Below, piece by piece: positions 1 through 8,235 of a stretch of 64,000 bases of DNA; position 1 is the stretch's first letter, and each line of letters opens with the position of its first letter. The notes under the pieces are model-generated. The model did no database searches. It was not told where the DNA came from and worked only from the letters and a program-made list of their open reading frames with translations. The translations under genes and the position numbers were made by a program. This stretch comes from CBDDKU01 sp965230375 (GTDB taxonomy: Bacteria; Bacteroidota; Bacteroidia; Flavobacteriales_D; Cryomorphaceae), in assembly GCA_965230375.1 (NCBI GenBank), contig CBDDKU010000027.1:124001-188000 (forward strand). Direction: 5' to 3'.

Positions 1-478
1 CGTTGTGCTTAAACACGAATCGCTTTCCTTGGTGAAGGCGCACCCCATCAACCATACAGGCGTGAGACTCTGAATCGTACACAATAACATCGTTTCGGTC
101 TACCAATGCTTCAATCGCTGACTGGCAACCTTGGTAACCGTAGTTGAGCAAAAATGCATCTTCTTTTTGCATGAACTCCGCGAGGTTTTCCTCGAGTTGC
201 TCGTGCAGCGAAGTCTGTCCTGACATCATTCTGGCACCCATCGGGTATGCCATTCCCCAGCGCGCAGCAGCGTCCGCATCTACTTGTCGTACTTCAGGAT
301 GATTCGCTAAACCAAGATAATTGTTGATACTCCATACCAACACTTCTTTACCACGGAAAGTCATTTTGCGATCGATGTCACCTTCAAGTTTTGGGAAAGT
401 GAAATAACCGTGAGATTCTTTCGCGTGTTTTCCTAGTGGACCTCTATTGTCCTTGATTTTATCAAATATATCTTGCAT
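1..478 (-). CDS. Serine palmitoyltransferase-like PLP enzyme, N-terminal part (runs off window)
   Basis: An open frame starts at the ATG at 478 and runs leftward off the window with no stop (about 159 codons). The translation has NRGPLGKHAKESHGYFTFPK near the start, then YLGLANHPEV, GMAYPMGARMMSG and NYGYQGCQSAIEAL, ending near ESHACMVDGVRLHQGKRF. These are the N-terminal signatures of the alpha-oxoamine synthase family (fold type I PLP enzymes: SPT, KBL, BioF). The form with this PLGKHA/SHGYF start is the Bacteroidota enzyme usually annotated as serine palmitoyltransferase, which condenses serine with a long-chain acyl-CoA to begin sphingolipid synthesis in the cytoplasm. The PLP lysine lies outside the window, so substrate choice (SPT versus 2-amino-3-ketobutyrate CoA ligase) is inference. 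It is divergent from bamD. Confidence 0.8.
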   Translation of the reverse strand, partial: MQDIFDKIKDNRGPLGKHAKESHGYFTFPKLEGDIDRKMTFRGKEVLVWSINNYLGLANHPEVRQVDADAAARWGMAYPMGARMMSGQTSLHEQLEENLAEFMQKEDAFLLNYGYQGCQSAIEALVDRNDVIVYDSESHACMVDGVRLHQGKRFVFKHN

Positions 479-507
479 AAAACGTGATATTCACATTTGT
501 CAAAGCG

Positions 508-515
508 CGAAAGTA
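508..515 (-). promoter_or_regulatory. Candidate -7 element for the SPT-like gene
   Basis: Read on the minus strand this is TACTTTCG, close to the Bacteroidota -7 consensus TAnnTTTG, 29 nt before the ATG at 478. No clear -33 TTTG was identified. Confidence 0.35.
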
Positions 516-615
516 CTTCTTATCCACAACCTGACCAAAACTGGTGAAGTGAACATACCAACAATAAGCAGTTGTTAAGCCGCGTTAAACAGTTTTCGAA
601 TCGTTCAAAAGGTGT

Positions 616-623
616 TATCTTTG
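616..623 (+). promoter_or_regulatory. -7 element of the bamD promoter
   Basis: TATCTTTG matches TAnnTTTG exactly, is followed by CGCC, and sits 13 nt before the GTG start of bamD at 637. This is the primary sigma (RpoD) type promoter of Bacteroidota. Start of transcription is inferred at about 628. Confidence 0.55.
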
Positions 624-636
624 CGCCTTATTTTTA

Positions 637-1431
637 GTGTTGAGAGTATTCCTATATATATTCACCCTATTCGTTTTCGCTTCCTGCTCTGAGTATAACA
701 AAGTACTGAAGAGCACAGATGTCGAGTATAAGTACCGTAAAGCGGTAGAGTACTACGAGGAAGAAGATTACAACAAGGCCTTGTCTTTATTTGACGAGCT
801 CGGGACCATTTTGCGTGGAACAGCCAAGAGTGAAGATGTTCATTTCTACATTGCCGAATGTCATTTCAGACTGAGAGACTACTACTTCGCAAACTATTAT
901 TACAAGAACTTCGCTAAAACATATCCAGCGAGTCCAAGAGCTGAAAACGCGATGTTTGCGAGTGCCTATTGCAGCTACCTTAACTCACCAAAAAGTAGCC
1001 TCGATCAAACCGATACTGAGCAGGCTCTTGATGAGTTTCAGCTATTCTTGAATCGCTATCCACGTACTACGCTGAAGGACAGCACCAATAAGATGATTGA
1101 TGAGCTAAGGTTGAAGCTCGAGCGCAAGGCATTTGATAATGCTAAGCAGTACTATCTCACAGAACACTACAAGAGTGCTACAGTGGCACTACAAAATATG
1201 TTGCGAGACTTTCCAGACAGCCCACACCTTGAGGAAATAAGGTTCTTGGTTGTAAAAAGCTCGTACATCCTTGCTGTAAACAGTATTGAGTCTAAAAAGG
1301 AAGAGCGATTAAACGATACGATAGAGTATTATCACAAGTTTATTGACCTCTATCCTGAGAGCGATTTCTCGAAAGATGCAGAGAAGTATTACTCTGATGC
1401 GATCAGGGAACTAGAAAAAATGAAATTCTAA
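637..1431 (+). CDS. bamD: Outer membrane protein assembly factor BamD (lipoprotein)
   Basis: This 264-residue lipoprotein has an N-terminal hydrophobic segment ending in the lipobox FASC (Cys about residue 17), followed by TPR-like helical repeats such as AVEYYEEEDYNKALSLFDEL and FHFRLRDYYFANYYYKNF-type segments with many Tyr and Phe. The length and repeat pattern fit BamD/YfiO, the essential periplasmic lipoprotein of the BAM complex that inserts beta-barrel proteins in the outer membrane. The start is GTG at 637 (TTG at 640 is an alternative); no ATG lies in front of the signal peptide. It is followed after 14 nt by an RNA polymerase omega-like gene and then coaBC, a gene order common in Flavobacteriia. 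Confidence 0.88.
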   Translation: MLRVFLYIFTLFVFASCSEYNKVLKSTDVEYKYRKAVEYYEEEDYNKALSLFDELGTILRGTAKSEDVHFYIAECHFRLRDYYFANYYYKNFAKTYPASPRAENAMFASAYCSYLNSPKSSLDQTDTEQALDEFQLFLNRYPRTTLKDSTNKMIDELRLKLERKAFDNAKQYYLTEHYKSATVALQNMLRDFPDSPHLEEIRFLVVKSSYILAVNSIESKKEERLNDTIEYYHKFIDLYPESDFSKDAEKYYSDAIRELEKMKF

Positions 1432-1433
1432 AC

Positions 1434-1441
1434 TATATTTG
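1434..1441 (+). promoter_or_regulatory. Internal -7 element in front of the rpoZ-like gene
   Basis: TATATTTG is a perfect TAnnTTTG match in the 14-nt gap after bamD. Its final G is exactly 5 nt before the ATG at 1446, so transcription from it would begin at or next to the start codon (a leaderless mRNA). Confidence 0.5.
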
Positions 1442-1445
1442 GAGC

Positions 1446-1778
1446 ATGAACTTCAAGAACACAAATGCGGCACGCACTACCGAAACGCGTAACGTGCAAG
1501 AGCTTGAAAAGCAGACCGGAAACATTTACGAAGCGATTTCAGTGATGGGCAAGCGCGCCAATCAGATTTCTGCCGAAATGAAAGAGGAGTTGACAGCAAA
1601 GCTTCAAGAGTTTGCTACTACTCAAGACAATTTAGAAGAGATTTTTGAAAATCGCGAGCAAATCGAGATTTCAAAATTCTACGAGCGTCTTCCTAAACCA
1701 CACGCTATTGCGGTGCAGGAGATGTTAGAAGATAAGATCTATATCCGACGTCCTGAATTAGGGCAAGAAGAGAACTAA
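1446..1778 (+). CDS. rpoZ: RNA polymerase omega (RpoZ/Rpb6-like) subunit
   Basis: This 110-residue protein contains TGNIYEAISVMGKRANQIS, the conserved Rpb6/omega segment that in RpoZ clamps the beta-prime subunit and aids polymerase assembly. The C-terminal half is charged and helical, as in the Bacteroidota form, which is longer than E. coli omega and often annotated as RNA polymerase Rpb6 family. It lies between bamD and coaBC; its stop codon overlaps the coaBC ATG by one base (TAATG), so the two are probably translationally coupled. It has its own promoter-like TATATTTG immediately upstream. Confidence 0.8.
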   Translation: MNFKNTNAARTTETRNVQELEKQTGNIYEAISVMGKRANQISAEMKEELTAKLQEFATTQDNLEEIFENREQIEISKFYERLPKPHAIAVQEMLEDKIYIRRPELGQEEN

Positions 1779-2983
1779 TGTCGCGGAATTTGCTCGCTGG
1801 CAAACGAGTTCTCCTCGGGGTTACGGGGAGCATTGCGGCGTACAAATCTGCTTTTCTCATTAGGGAATTTGTAAAATCTGGAGCCGAGGTACAAGTAATT
1901 TGTACCCCGGCTGCTTTGGATTTTGTCACCCCACTCACGCTTTCTACGCTCAGCAAGAGACCTGTACTCGTCGAGCTGATTAAGGACTCAGAGCACGGAG
2001 TATGGAATAACCATGTAGAGCTGGGACTCTGGGCAGACTTTATGGTCGTAGCCCCTGCATCAGCCAATACATTGGCAAAGATGCGAACTGGAGAAGCAAA
2101 CAACCTACTTCTCACTACTTTTTTGAGTGCACGTTGTCCCGTCTATTTTGCACCAGCAATGGATTTGGATATGCACGCTCATCCAGCCAACCAAGAGAAT
2201 ATCACCGAGCTTAAGTCCCGTGGACAAATCGAAATTCCTTCGGAGTCTGGTGAATTGGCATCTGGATTGGTAGGAACTGGCCGTATGGCTGAGCCCGAAA
2301 AAATCGTCGATTTTATTGCAGATGATATAAAATCGAAAGCACCACTCAATGGTCATAAAGTGCTGATTACATCAGGACCTACACGCGAGCCAATTGACCC
2401 TGTGCGATACATCGGTAATAGAAGCTCGGGGAAAATGGGGTACGCTATTGCTGAAGCAGCAGTCAATGCAGGTGCTGAAGTAGTGCTGGTCTCTGGGCCG
2501 GTATCTATTGACCCACCTAAAGGAGTCCGATTGATCAACGTGGAAACTGCCGAAGAGATGTACCAGGCGGCTTTTCCAGAATTCGAAAATTCACGTATCG
2601 CCATCTTGGCTGCGGCAGTTGCCGACTTCACCCCAAATCAGGTTTTCGACGAGAAAGTGAAGAAGTCGGATGCCGGGATGGATGTGGAGCTCAAGAAGAC
2701 CAAGGATATTCTCATGTCATTAGGAGAAGTGAAGAAGGATCAAATCCTTGTGGGCTTCGCGCTTGAATCGGAAAATGAGCTAGAAAATGCTAAAGGAAAA
2801 CTCGCCAGAAAAAACTGTGACTTAATCGTATTAAATTCGATTCGAAATGAAGGAGCCGGTTTTGGTTTTGATACCAATCAGGTTACCTTCGTAGAACACA
2901 ATAATACGACACCATTAGAGTTGATGTCTAAGCGTGAAGTGGCTTCCGCACTGATTGAATACATTTTGAAGAAATTTCTATGA
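1778..2983 (+). CDS. coaBC: Bifunctional phosphopantothenoylcysteine decarboxylase / phosphopantothenate-cysteine ligase
   Basis: The 401-residue length fits the CoaBC fusion. The N-terminal CoaC flavoprotein half (about 1-180) has LLGVTGSIAAYKS, the His region HVELGLWADFMVVAPASANTLAK, and the PAMDLDMH-type substrate loop. The C-terminal CoaB half (about 190-400) has LITSGPTREPIDPVRYIGNRSSGKMG and the AAVADF and KIKKS-like (EKVKKS) segments. It converts 4-phosphopantothenate with cysteine and CTP to 4-phosphopantetheine in coenzyme A synthesis, in the cytoplasm. It starts in a TAATG overlap with the rpoZ-like gene and ends in an ATGA overlap with the DUF4835 gene. Confidence 0.95.
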   Translation: MSRNLLAGKRVLLGVTGSIAAYKSAFLIREFVKSGAEVQVICTPAALDFVTPLTLSTLSKRPVLVELIKDSEHGVWNNHVELGLWADFMVVAPASANTLAKMRTGEANNLLLTTFLSARCPVYFAPAMDLDMHAHPANQENITELKSRGQIEIPSESGELASGLVGTGRMAEPEKIVDFIADDIKSKAPLNGHKVLITSGPTREPIDPVRYIGNRSSGKMGYAIAEAAVNAGAEVVLVSGPVSIDPPKGVRLINVETAEEMYQAAFPEFENSRIAILAAAVADFTPNQVFDEKVKKSDAGMDVELKKTKDILMSLGEVKKDQILVGFALESENELENAKGKLARKNCDLIVLNSIRNEGAGFGFDTNQVTFVEHNNTTPLELMSKREVASALIEYILKKFL

Positions 2984-3882
2984 AGCGAATTGGGATACTG
3001 ATAATAGCTGTATTCGGATTTCTGAGTGTTAATGCTCAGGAGCTCAATTGTCAGGTAGACGTAATTTACCCACAGATTCAGGGTGTGAATACCCAGATAT
3101 TTGATCAAATGAAACAAGACATTTTCGAGTTTATGAATAACCGAAAATGGACAAACGATCAATTTACCATCGAAGAACGCATTCAGTGCAGTTTGATTCT
3201 GAACATTACTGAAGCACGGGCAAGCTCGAATAATTATAGAGCCGAAATTCAAATCATTTCATCAAGACCTGTCTTTAATACGGACTATGAAAGCCCGGTG
3301 CTTAATGTTCGTGACACGGAAGTGAACTTCGACTATTTTCAGAATACACAATACAACTTTAACCCGGATCAGTTTAGAAATAACCTTGTATCCGTCTTGG
3401 CATACTACGCCTACATGGTGATTGGATTTGATTACGACACCTTCAGCCCGAAGGGTGGAACTCCATATTTTCAGCAGGCTCAGAGAATTGTACAAGCAGC
3501 CCAAGTTTCTAATGCCTCAGGATGGAAAGCCTTTGAAGGTGATAAGAATCGCTACTGGCTCGTAGAAGATATATTGCACAAGACTTTCGAACCTTTGAGA
3601 GAGTGTCTCTACACTTATCACCGTATGGGACTTGATGTGATGAGCGACAAAGCCCAACAAGGCCGACAGCAGATTCTCACTTCCATTCAGAAGTTCAATC
3701 AAATACATCGAATTAAGCCTCTAGCGTACAACACACAGCAGTTTTTTCTTGCGAAGAGTGATGAGATTGTCAATGTATTTAAAACTGCACCTGTGCAAGA
3801 GCGAAACATGGCCTACGAAACCCTTTCGAAAGTAGATCCAGGAAATATCGCGAAGTACGATCGGATGCAGAAAGGGAAGTAG
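2980..3882 (+). CDS. DUF4835 family exported protein
   Basis: This 300-residue protein has a Sec signal peptide (MKRIGILIIAVFGFLSVNAQ) followed by ELNCQVDVIYPQIQGVNTQIFDQMK, the characteristic opening of the Bacteroidota family DUF4835. The body is rich in aromatic residues and has GFDYDTFSPKGG and GWKAFEGDKNRYWL motifs. The function is unknown; it is probably periplasmic or bound to the outer membrane. It overlaps coaBC by 4 nt (ATGA) and is followed 37 nt later by recN, the usual order in Flavobacteriia. Confidence 0.85.
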   Translation: MKRIGILIIAVFGFLSVNAQELNCQVDVIYPQIQGVNTQIFDQMKQDIFEFMNNRKWTNDQFTIEERIQCSLILNITEARASSNNYRAEIQIISSRPVFNTDYESPVLNVRDTEVNFDYFQNTQYNFNPDQFRNNLVSVLAYYAYMVIGFDYDTFSPKGGTPYFQQAQRIVQAAQVSNASGWKAFEGDKNRYWLVEDILHKTFEPLRECLYTYHRMGLDVMSDKAQQGRQQILTSIQKFNQIHRIKPLAYNTQQFFLAKSDEIVNVFKTAPVQERNMAYETLSKVDPGNIAKYDRMQKGK

Positions 3883-3919
3883 TAATAGCTTTTCATCGTT
3901 CCCATAAAAGAGCTGATTT

Positions 3920-5572
3920 ATGCTGAAATCTCTCACAATTAAGCACTATGCCTTAATCGATGAACTCAGTGTCGAGTTCGATCGGGGTTTCAATATTATT
4001 ACTGGTGAAACGGGGTCGGGAAAGTCGATCATGCTCGATGCACTTGGCTTGATAATCGGAGATCGCGCAGATACATCCATCGTAAGAGCGGGTGCCAAAA
4101 AGTGTATTGTAGAAGGCTGTTTTGTCTTGAATCATGCCGGGGTCAAGAAGCGGTTTGAAGCATTAGATCTAGACTTTGAAGAAGAAACCATTGTTCGTCG
4201 GGAAGTATCAGCCAATGGAAAGTCCAGAGCTTTTGTAAACGATACCCCTGTGACTTTATCTGCGCTGAAGACCTTAGCTGGAGAATGGGTCGATATCCAT
4301 TCGCAGCACCAAACCCTCGAAGTCCAAAAGAGTAAATTTCAACTGGGTGCACTCGATAGGTTTGGCGCCCATGAAGAGTTGATCGGATCTTATCGAGAAG
4401 TTTTCACCCAATTCAAAAAGCACGAGACAGATCTTGAAGCGCTGCGAATTGAGCTGAGTGAAGGACTCAAACAGCAAGATTACTTCCATTTTCAATGGGA
4501 AGAGTTGGAAAAGGCAAACCTCGATAAATGGGTGGATCAGGATATTGATCAAGAGTATAAAGAGCTTGAAAACGCTGGTGAAATCAAAGCCAATCTAGCT
4601 CAGGCTCTGAATGCCATTAAGGAAGGTGATCAGAGCTCCGTTGATCAGATTAAAACAGTTTCACGGCTCATCGAGTCATTGAGTGAGTATGGCGATGTGT
4701 ATACTGAAATGGCGAATCGGTTAAACTCTATTGCAATAGAGCTAGATGATTTGGGTTCGGAATTCTACAGCCGAATGGATGGCATCGAAGAGAACCCCCA
4801 GCGCATGGCTGAGTTGGATGCAGTTCGTTCTACAATTTTCAATTTGGAGCGCAAGCATCAGGTAGAGGGAATCTCTGAACTTATCAGGGTGAAGGAAGAA
4901 TTGAACTCAAATCTTCAATCGCTCGATCACCTGGAAAAGGCCATTGAAGACAAAGCCAAGGAGCTCCAATCCACTAAGAAAGAGCTTTTTACAATTGGAA
5001 AAAAGCTGAGCGACGCGAGAAAAAAATCAAGTGAGAAATTTTCGAAAAAACTCATTGAACTGGTTGAGACTTTAAACATGAATCACGTCCAGTTTATGTT
5101 CACATTCACGCCATCTTCATCGCCTACCCGAGATGGACTTGAGTCGGTTCAAGTGCTGTTTTCTGCCAATAAAGGCCAGAAACCAGCGCCGATACACGAA
5201 GTAGCTTCGGGCGGTGAGTTGTCGCGAATCATGTTGGCAATCAAAGCTCTTTCAAGTCAATTAGATAATCGTACGACAATGATTTTTGACGAGATTGATA
5301 CGGGTGTAAGTGGAGAAGTGGCCAATGCCATGGGAAGACTCATGCTCGATTTATCGAATTCTCAGCAATTGATCAGTATCACTCACTTACCCCAAATCGC
5401 ATCAAAAGGTAAGAGGCATTTCAAAGTGGTGAAGGAAGTTTCGGATGAGACCCGAACAAATATGCTCAATCTCAGCGAAGATGAGCGAATTGTCGAAATA
5501 GCTCAAATGTTGAGTGGTGCAAAGACCACCCAGGCTTCACTCGACAATGCAAGAGAATTACTCGCGCAATAG
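3920..5572 (+). CDS. recN: DNA repair protein RecN
   Basis: The 550 residues have the SMC-like layout of RecN: an N-terminal ATPase half with LTIKHYALIDELSVEF and Walker A GETGSGKS (residues 29-36), the DIHSQHQ motif near residue 128, a long central coiled coil, and a C-terminal half with the ABC signature VASGGELSRIMLA, Walker B TMIFDEIDTGVSG and the His-switch SITHLPQIAS. RecN is a cytoplasmic ATPase acting at double-strand breaks in recombinational repair. Nothing is missing. fabI follows after 57 nt from its own promoter. Confidence 0.95.
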   Translation: MLKSLTIKHYALIDELSVEFDRGFNIITGETGSGKSIMLDALGLIIGDRADTSIVRAGAKKCIVEGCFVLNHAGVKKRFEALDLDFEEETIVRREVSANGKSRAFVNDTPVTLSALKTLAGEWVDIHSQHQTLEVQKSKFQLGALDRFGAHEELIGSYREVFTQFKKHETDLEALRIELSEGLKQQDYFHFQWEELEKANLDKWVDQDIDQEYKELENAGEIKANLAQALNAIKEGDQSSVDQIKTVSRLIESLSEYGDVYTEMANRLNSIAIELDDLGSEFYSRMDGIEENPQRMAELDAVRSTIFNLERKHQVEGISELIRVKEELNSNLQSLDHLEKAIEDKAKELQSTKKELFTIGKKLSDARKKSSEKFSKKLIELVETLNMNHVQFMFTFTPSSSPTRDGLESVQVLFSANKGQKPAPIHEVASGGELSRIMLAIKALSSQLDNRTTMIFDEIDTGVSGEVANAMGRLMLDLSNSQQLISITHLPQIASKGKRHFKVVKEVSDETRTNMLNLSEDERIVEIAQMLSGAKTTQASLDNARELLAQ

Positions 5573-5595
5573 GCCTAGCGAGAATCGCATTTTTC

Positions 5596-5603
5596 TATAT
5601 TTG
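5596..5603 (+). promoter_or_regulatory. -7 element of the fabI promoter
   Basis: TATATTTG, a perfect TAnnTTTG match, lies 26 nt before the fabI ATG, giving an inferred leader of about 22 nt containing AAAGAACCACCAAT. It is preceded by a T-run, CATTTTTC. Confidence 0.55.
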
Positions 5604-5629
5604 TCAACTTACTTTAAAGAACCACCAAT

Positions 5630-6445
5630 ATGGCCAATAACCTGCTAAAAGGGAAGAAGGGTATCATTTTCGGAGCCCTTAATGATATGTCGATTGCCTG
5701 GAAAGTGGCTCAAAGAGCACACGAAGAAGGAGCAGAAATTGTTTTGACAAATGCCCCGATCGCAATGCGAATGGGAGAGATCAATAAGCTTGCAGAAGAA
5801 TGTGGAAATGCACCGGTTATTCCTGCTGATGCGACGAACATGGACGATTTGAGCAACTTGTTTGATCAAGCGATGGAGAAGCTCGGTGGGAAAGTTGACT
5901 TCGTGCTTCACTCCATTGGAATGTCTCCAAACGTTCGGAAAGGAAAGCACTACACTGATACCAACTACGATTTTTATCACAAGACCATGGACATTTCGGC
6001 TATGAGTCTTCACCGCGTGTTGAAAGTAGCCTATGAGAAAGACGCTATTAATGATTGGGGTTCAGTTATTGCACTCACATACATCGCAGCTCAACGCGTA
6101 TTCCCAGATTACAACGATATGGCCGATGCCAAATCTTTGCTCGAGTCAATCTCTCGCAGTTTTGGCTATCACTACGGGGTGAAGAAGCATGTGCGAATCA
6201 ACACCATCAGCCAGTCGCCAACAGTGACTACAGCTGGAAGTGGTGTGAAAGGTTTTGATGAATTCGTGGCATATGCTGATGCTATGAGTCCATTAGGAAA
6301 TGCTGGAGCTATGGATTGTGCAAACTATGTGATTTCCATGTTCAGTGATTTGACCAAATACGTGACGATGCAGAACTTGTTCCACGACGGTGGATTTAGC
6401 TTCACTGGGGTTTCCAACGAAGTGATAGATAAGTTTGCGAAATAG
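5630..6445 (+). CDS. fabI: Enoyl-[acyl-carrier-protein] reductase (NADH) FabI
   Basis: This 271-residue short-chain dehydrogenase-type protein begins LLKGKKGIIFGALNDMSIAWKVA, the FabI version of the cofactor-binding start. It has the FabI DFVLHSIGMSPN segment and the catalytic pair in Tyr-x6-Lys form (DYNDMADAK). The C-terminus has the NAGAMDCANYV and DGGFSFTGV segments usual in FabI. It catalyses the last, NADH-dependent step of each fatty-acid elongation cycle and is the family targeted by triclosan. It is convergent with the channel gene, with 18 nt between stops. Confidence 0.93.
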   Translation: MANNLLKGKKGIIFGALNDMSIAWKVAQRAHEEGAEIVLTNAPIAMRMGEINKLAEECGNAPVIPADATNMDDLSNLFDQAMEKLGGKVDFVLHSIGMSPNVRKGKHYTDTNYDFYHKTMDISAMSLHRVLKVAYEKDAINDWGSVIALTYIAAQRVFPDYNDMADAKSLLESISRSFGYHYGVKKHVRINTISQSPTVTTAGSGVKGFDEFVAYADAMSPLGNAGAMDCANYVISMFSDLTKYVTMQNLFHDGGFSFTGVSNEVIDKFAK

Positions 6446-6463
6446 CTTTAGAACACAAGTGGA

Positions 6464-7540
6464 CTAATTATCCGCTAGACCATATTTACCTAATTCAAGG
6501 CGCCATTGAATCGAGTTTGTTGCTTCAATGAGCGCCTTGTTTACTTTTTGGAAGTCAGGGTGATTGCTTGGCATGGCGAAGCCATAGAACTTACTCGAAT
6601 ACTTTGCCGGGGCGATGACAATATCTCCTTCTAATTTATCTCTGGCTATCTCATATCGCATCACCGGCTCTTCGTGCACTAGCGCGTCTATCTCACCATT
6701 TACTAACATAGTAAGTGCTTCATCTGCTGATCTGACCTTGATGTAGGGAACTTTAGATAACGTAAGGAATCTTTCAGCGGAATAGTTTTCTACAACGGCG
6801 ATTTTTGACTTTCGAAGATCGTCAATCGAGTGAATGTCTAAGGAGAGCTCGTCGACAGTAAGAAGGGATGCCACAGATCCGGTAAAGGTACTGATCACAA
6901 CTACCGCAGTAAACATCCACATCATGGCAACAATTCTTCCGCCCACGGTTTTTGGGGTGCGATCTCCATATCCTACGGTGGTCATCGTAACGGCGCTCCA
7001 CCAAAATGCTTCCCAAACTCCTTTTCGGTCATTGGAGAAGTGATTTTTATTTCGCTTTCGCTCAAAAAGCCAGGTTAAGGAACCAAATATTAGAATTAAG
7101 ATGGCCAAAGCCATTAATCCAGCTAAAAACTGAAACGAGAACATCATTTTTAGCAGTCGTTTAATGATGTTTGACTCTGTAGACTTAAATCCAATAGCCA
7201 AATTCGATACCATGAAGGGATGGGTATAATCAACATCATTCATGAACTCGGTTGTCGGAGTGGAAGGATTTCCGACTAGATCTACCTTCCGGCTCATAAC
7301 TGCTGCGACTATTGAATCTACTTCCTGGAATGGTTGGTATTCAAAATGCAAATCTAATTCTGACTCAATATTGTTGAGCAGGTACATACACAGCCCAAAA
7401 CGTTCACCTTCCTCGGAGATCACAAAAGGGTATTGGTCCATAATGGCCACCTGTAGGGTGTCCTTTGCTTGGGCTCCACTACAGATTAGAATGGTGATGA
7501 AAACAGGGATGACATTTTTCAAACTGTACTTTTTAGACAT
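6464..7540 (-). CDS. GluR0-like ligand-gated potassium channel (SBP domain split by a pore loop)
   Basis: The 358 residues read as signal peptide (to about AQA, residue 25), first lobe of an SBP_bac_3-type ligand-binding domain (LQVAIMDQYPF to VSNLAIGFKS, about 28-118), a transmembrane helix (about 128-155), a pore helix with the K+ selectivity signature TTVGYGD (about 186-192), a second transmembrane helix, and the second SBP lobe (SIDDLRKSKIAVVENYSAERFL to the end). This order is that of prokaryotic ionotropic glutamate receptors such as Synechocystis GluR0, which lack the fourth transmembrane helix of eukaryotic receptors. It is therefore probably an inner-membrane K+ channel gated by an amino acid or other small ligand in the periplasm. 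The ligand cannot be told. It follows the Nudix gene after 1 nt, so it is probably co-transcribed. Confidence 0.85.
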   Translation of the reverse strand: MSKKYSLKNVIPVFITILICSGAQAKDTLQVAIMDQYPFVISEEGERFGLCMYLLNNIESELDLHFEYQPFQEVDSIVAAVMSRKVDLVGNPSTPTTEFMNDVDYTHPFMVSNLAIGFKSTESNIIKRLLKMMFSFQFLAGLMALAILILIFGSLTWLFERKRNKNHFSNDRKGVWEAFWWSAVTMTTVGYGDRTPKTVGGRIVAMMWMFTAVVVISTFTGSVASLLTVDELSLDIHSIDDLRKSKIAVVENYSAERFLTLSKVPYIKVRSADEALTMLVNGEIDALVHEEPVMRYEIARDKLEGDIVIAPAKYSSKFYGFAMPSNHPDFQKVNKALIEATNSIQWRLELGKYGLADN

Positions 7541-7541
7541 C

Positions 7542-8195
7542 TTATCTGGATAAATTTAGTGCGATCTCATTCTTCTTGATAATCTCAGCCAGTTCGCTCA
7601 GCATCATGGCTGTCGCGCCCCAAACCACTTCACCAGAAATATCGAAGTACTTGACTTTTGATCGCATTCTGTTTCGACCCAACTCTAAGTATTTTTCTTT
7701 TTGCAGGGTAATATCTAGAAATGCTTCAAGCGGAGTTTCAATGATTCGATTCACTTCGGTTGGATCTGGAGTGAATTGCGGTCTGCTGGCGCTCACCGCC
7801 AAAAAAGGTGTCACGAAAAAATTGCTCGGGGGAATGTAAACTTGAGTCATGGGAAGAATCTTTTTGACTTCATTCGGGTGAATTCCGAGTTCTTCATTGG
7901 CTTCGCGCAAAGCCGTTGCCCAAAGATCCTGATCTTCGGGTTCCATCTTTCCACCGGGTAAACTAACCTGACCACTATGAACGCCGTGATAAGTGTTGCG
8001 GAGCATCAGTACAGTGTGTACCTGACTATTCTTTGGGTATAGCAAAGCCATTACAGCACTTTGTCTCGCATGCGGAAAATTGAGCTCCGCTTCTTCTGGT
8101 TTTGGCCTTTTGAAATTGATCATCTTCTGCTGAGCTTCCCAGCCGGGAAGAGAAGAAGGAGAGAGCTGACTTAGATTGGCAATGATTTCATCCAC
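7542..8195 (-). CDS. Nudix hydrolase, CoA-pyrophosphatase type
   Basis: This 217-residue protein has SGQVSLPGGKMEPED then TALREANEELGI, the Nudix box in the spacing typical of the UPF0035/NudL CoA pyrophosphatase group (two residues longer than the canonical box between G and R). QARQSAVMALLY and VYIPPSNFFVTPFLA also fit that group. It probably cleaves CoA or acyl-CoA to phosphopantetheine and 3',5'-ADP; substrate is inferred from family only. The start is GTG at 8195, 5 nt after the G of a perfect promoter -7 element; an out-of-frame ATG lies at 8197. It is the first gene of a probable two-gene unit with the channel gene. Confidence 0.85.
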   Translation of the reverse strand: MDEIIANLSQLSPSSLPGWEAQQKMINFKRPKPEEAELNFPHARQSAVMALLYPKNSQVHTVLMLRNTYHGVHSGQVSLPGGKMEPEDQDLWATALREANEELGIHPNEVKKILPMTQVYIPPSNFFVTPFLAVSASRPQFTPDPTEVNRIIETPLEAFLDITLQKEKYLELGRNRMRSKVKYFDISGEVVWGATAMMLSELAEIIKKNEIALNLSR

Positions 8196-8199
8196 ATTT

Positions 8200-8207
8200 C
8201 AAATATA
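8200..8207 (-). promoter_or_regulatory. -7 element of the Nudix-channel unit
   Basis: On the minus strand this reads TATATTTG. The last G is 5 nt before the GTG start at 8195, so the transcript is probably leaderless. It is divergent from the aat promoter 16 nt away. Confidence 0.55.
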
Positions 8208-8223
8208 GTAAGGAATAGGTTTC

Positions 8224-8231
8224 GATATTTG
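8224..8231 (+). promoter_or_regulatory. -7 element of the aat promoter
   Basis: GATATTTG (one mismatch to TAnnTTTG) ends 5 nt before the aat ATG at 8236, again suggesting a leaderless transcript. Confidence 0.5.
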
Positions 8232-8235
8232 CGAC

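Noticed and set aside
1705..2115. Minus-strand open frame (136 aa) inside coaBC
   Set aside because: It is antisense to a clearly coding coaBC; the composition is that of a shadow frame and there is no promoter or start context.
5573..5600. Hairpin GCGA-GAA-TCGC then ATTTTT after recN, as a terminator
   Set aside because: The stem is only 4 bp; the T-run belongs to the fabI promoter region.
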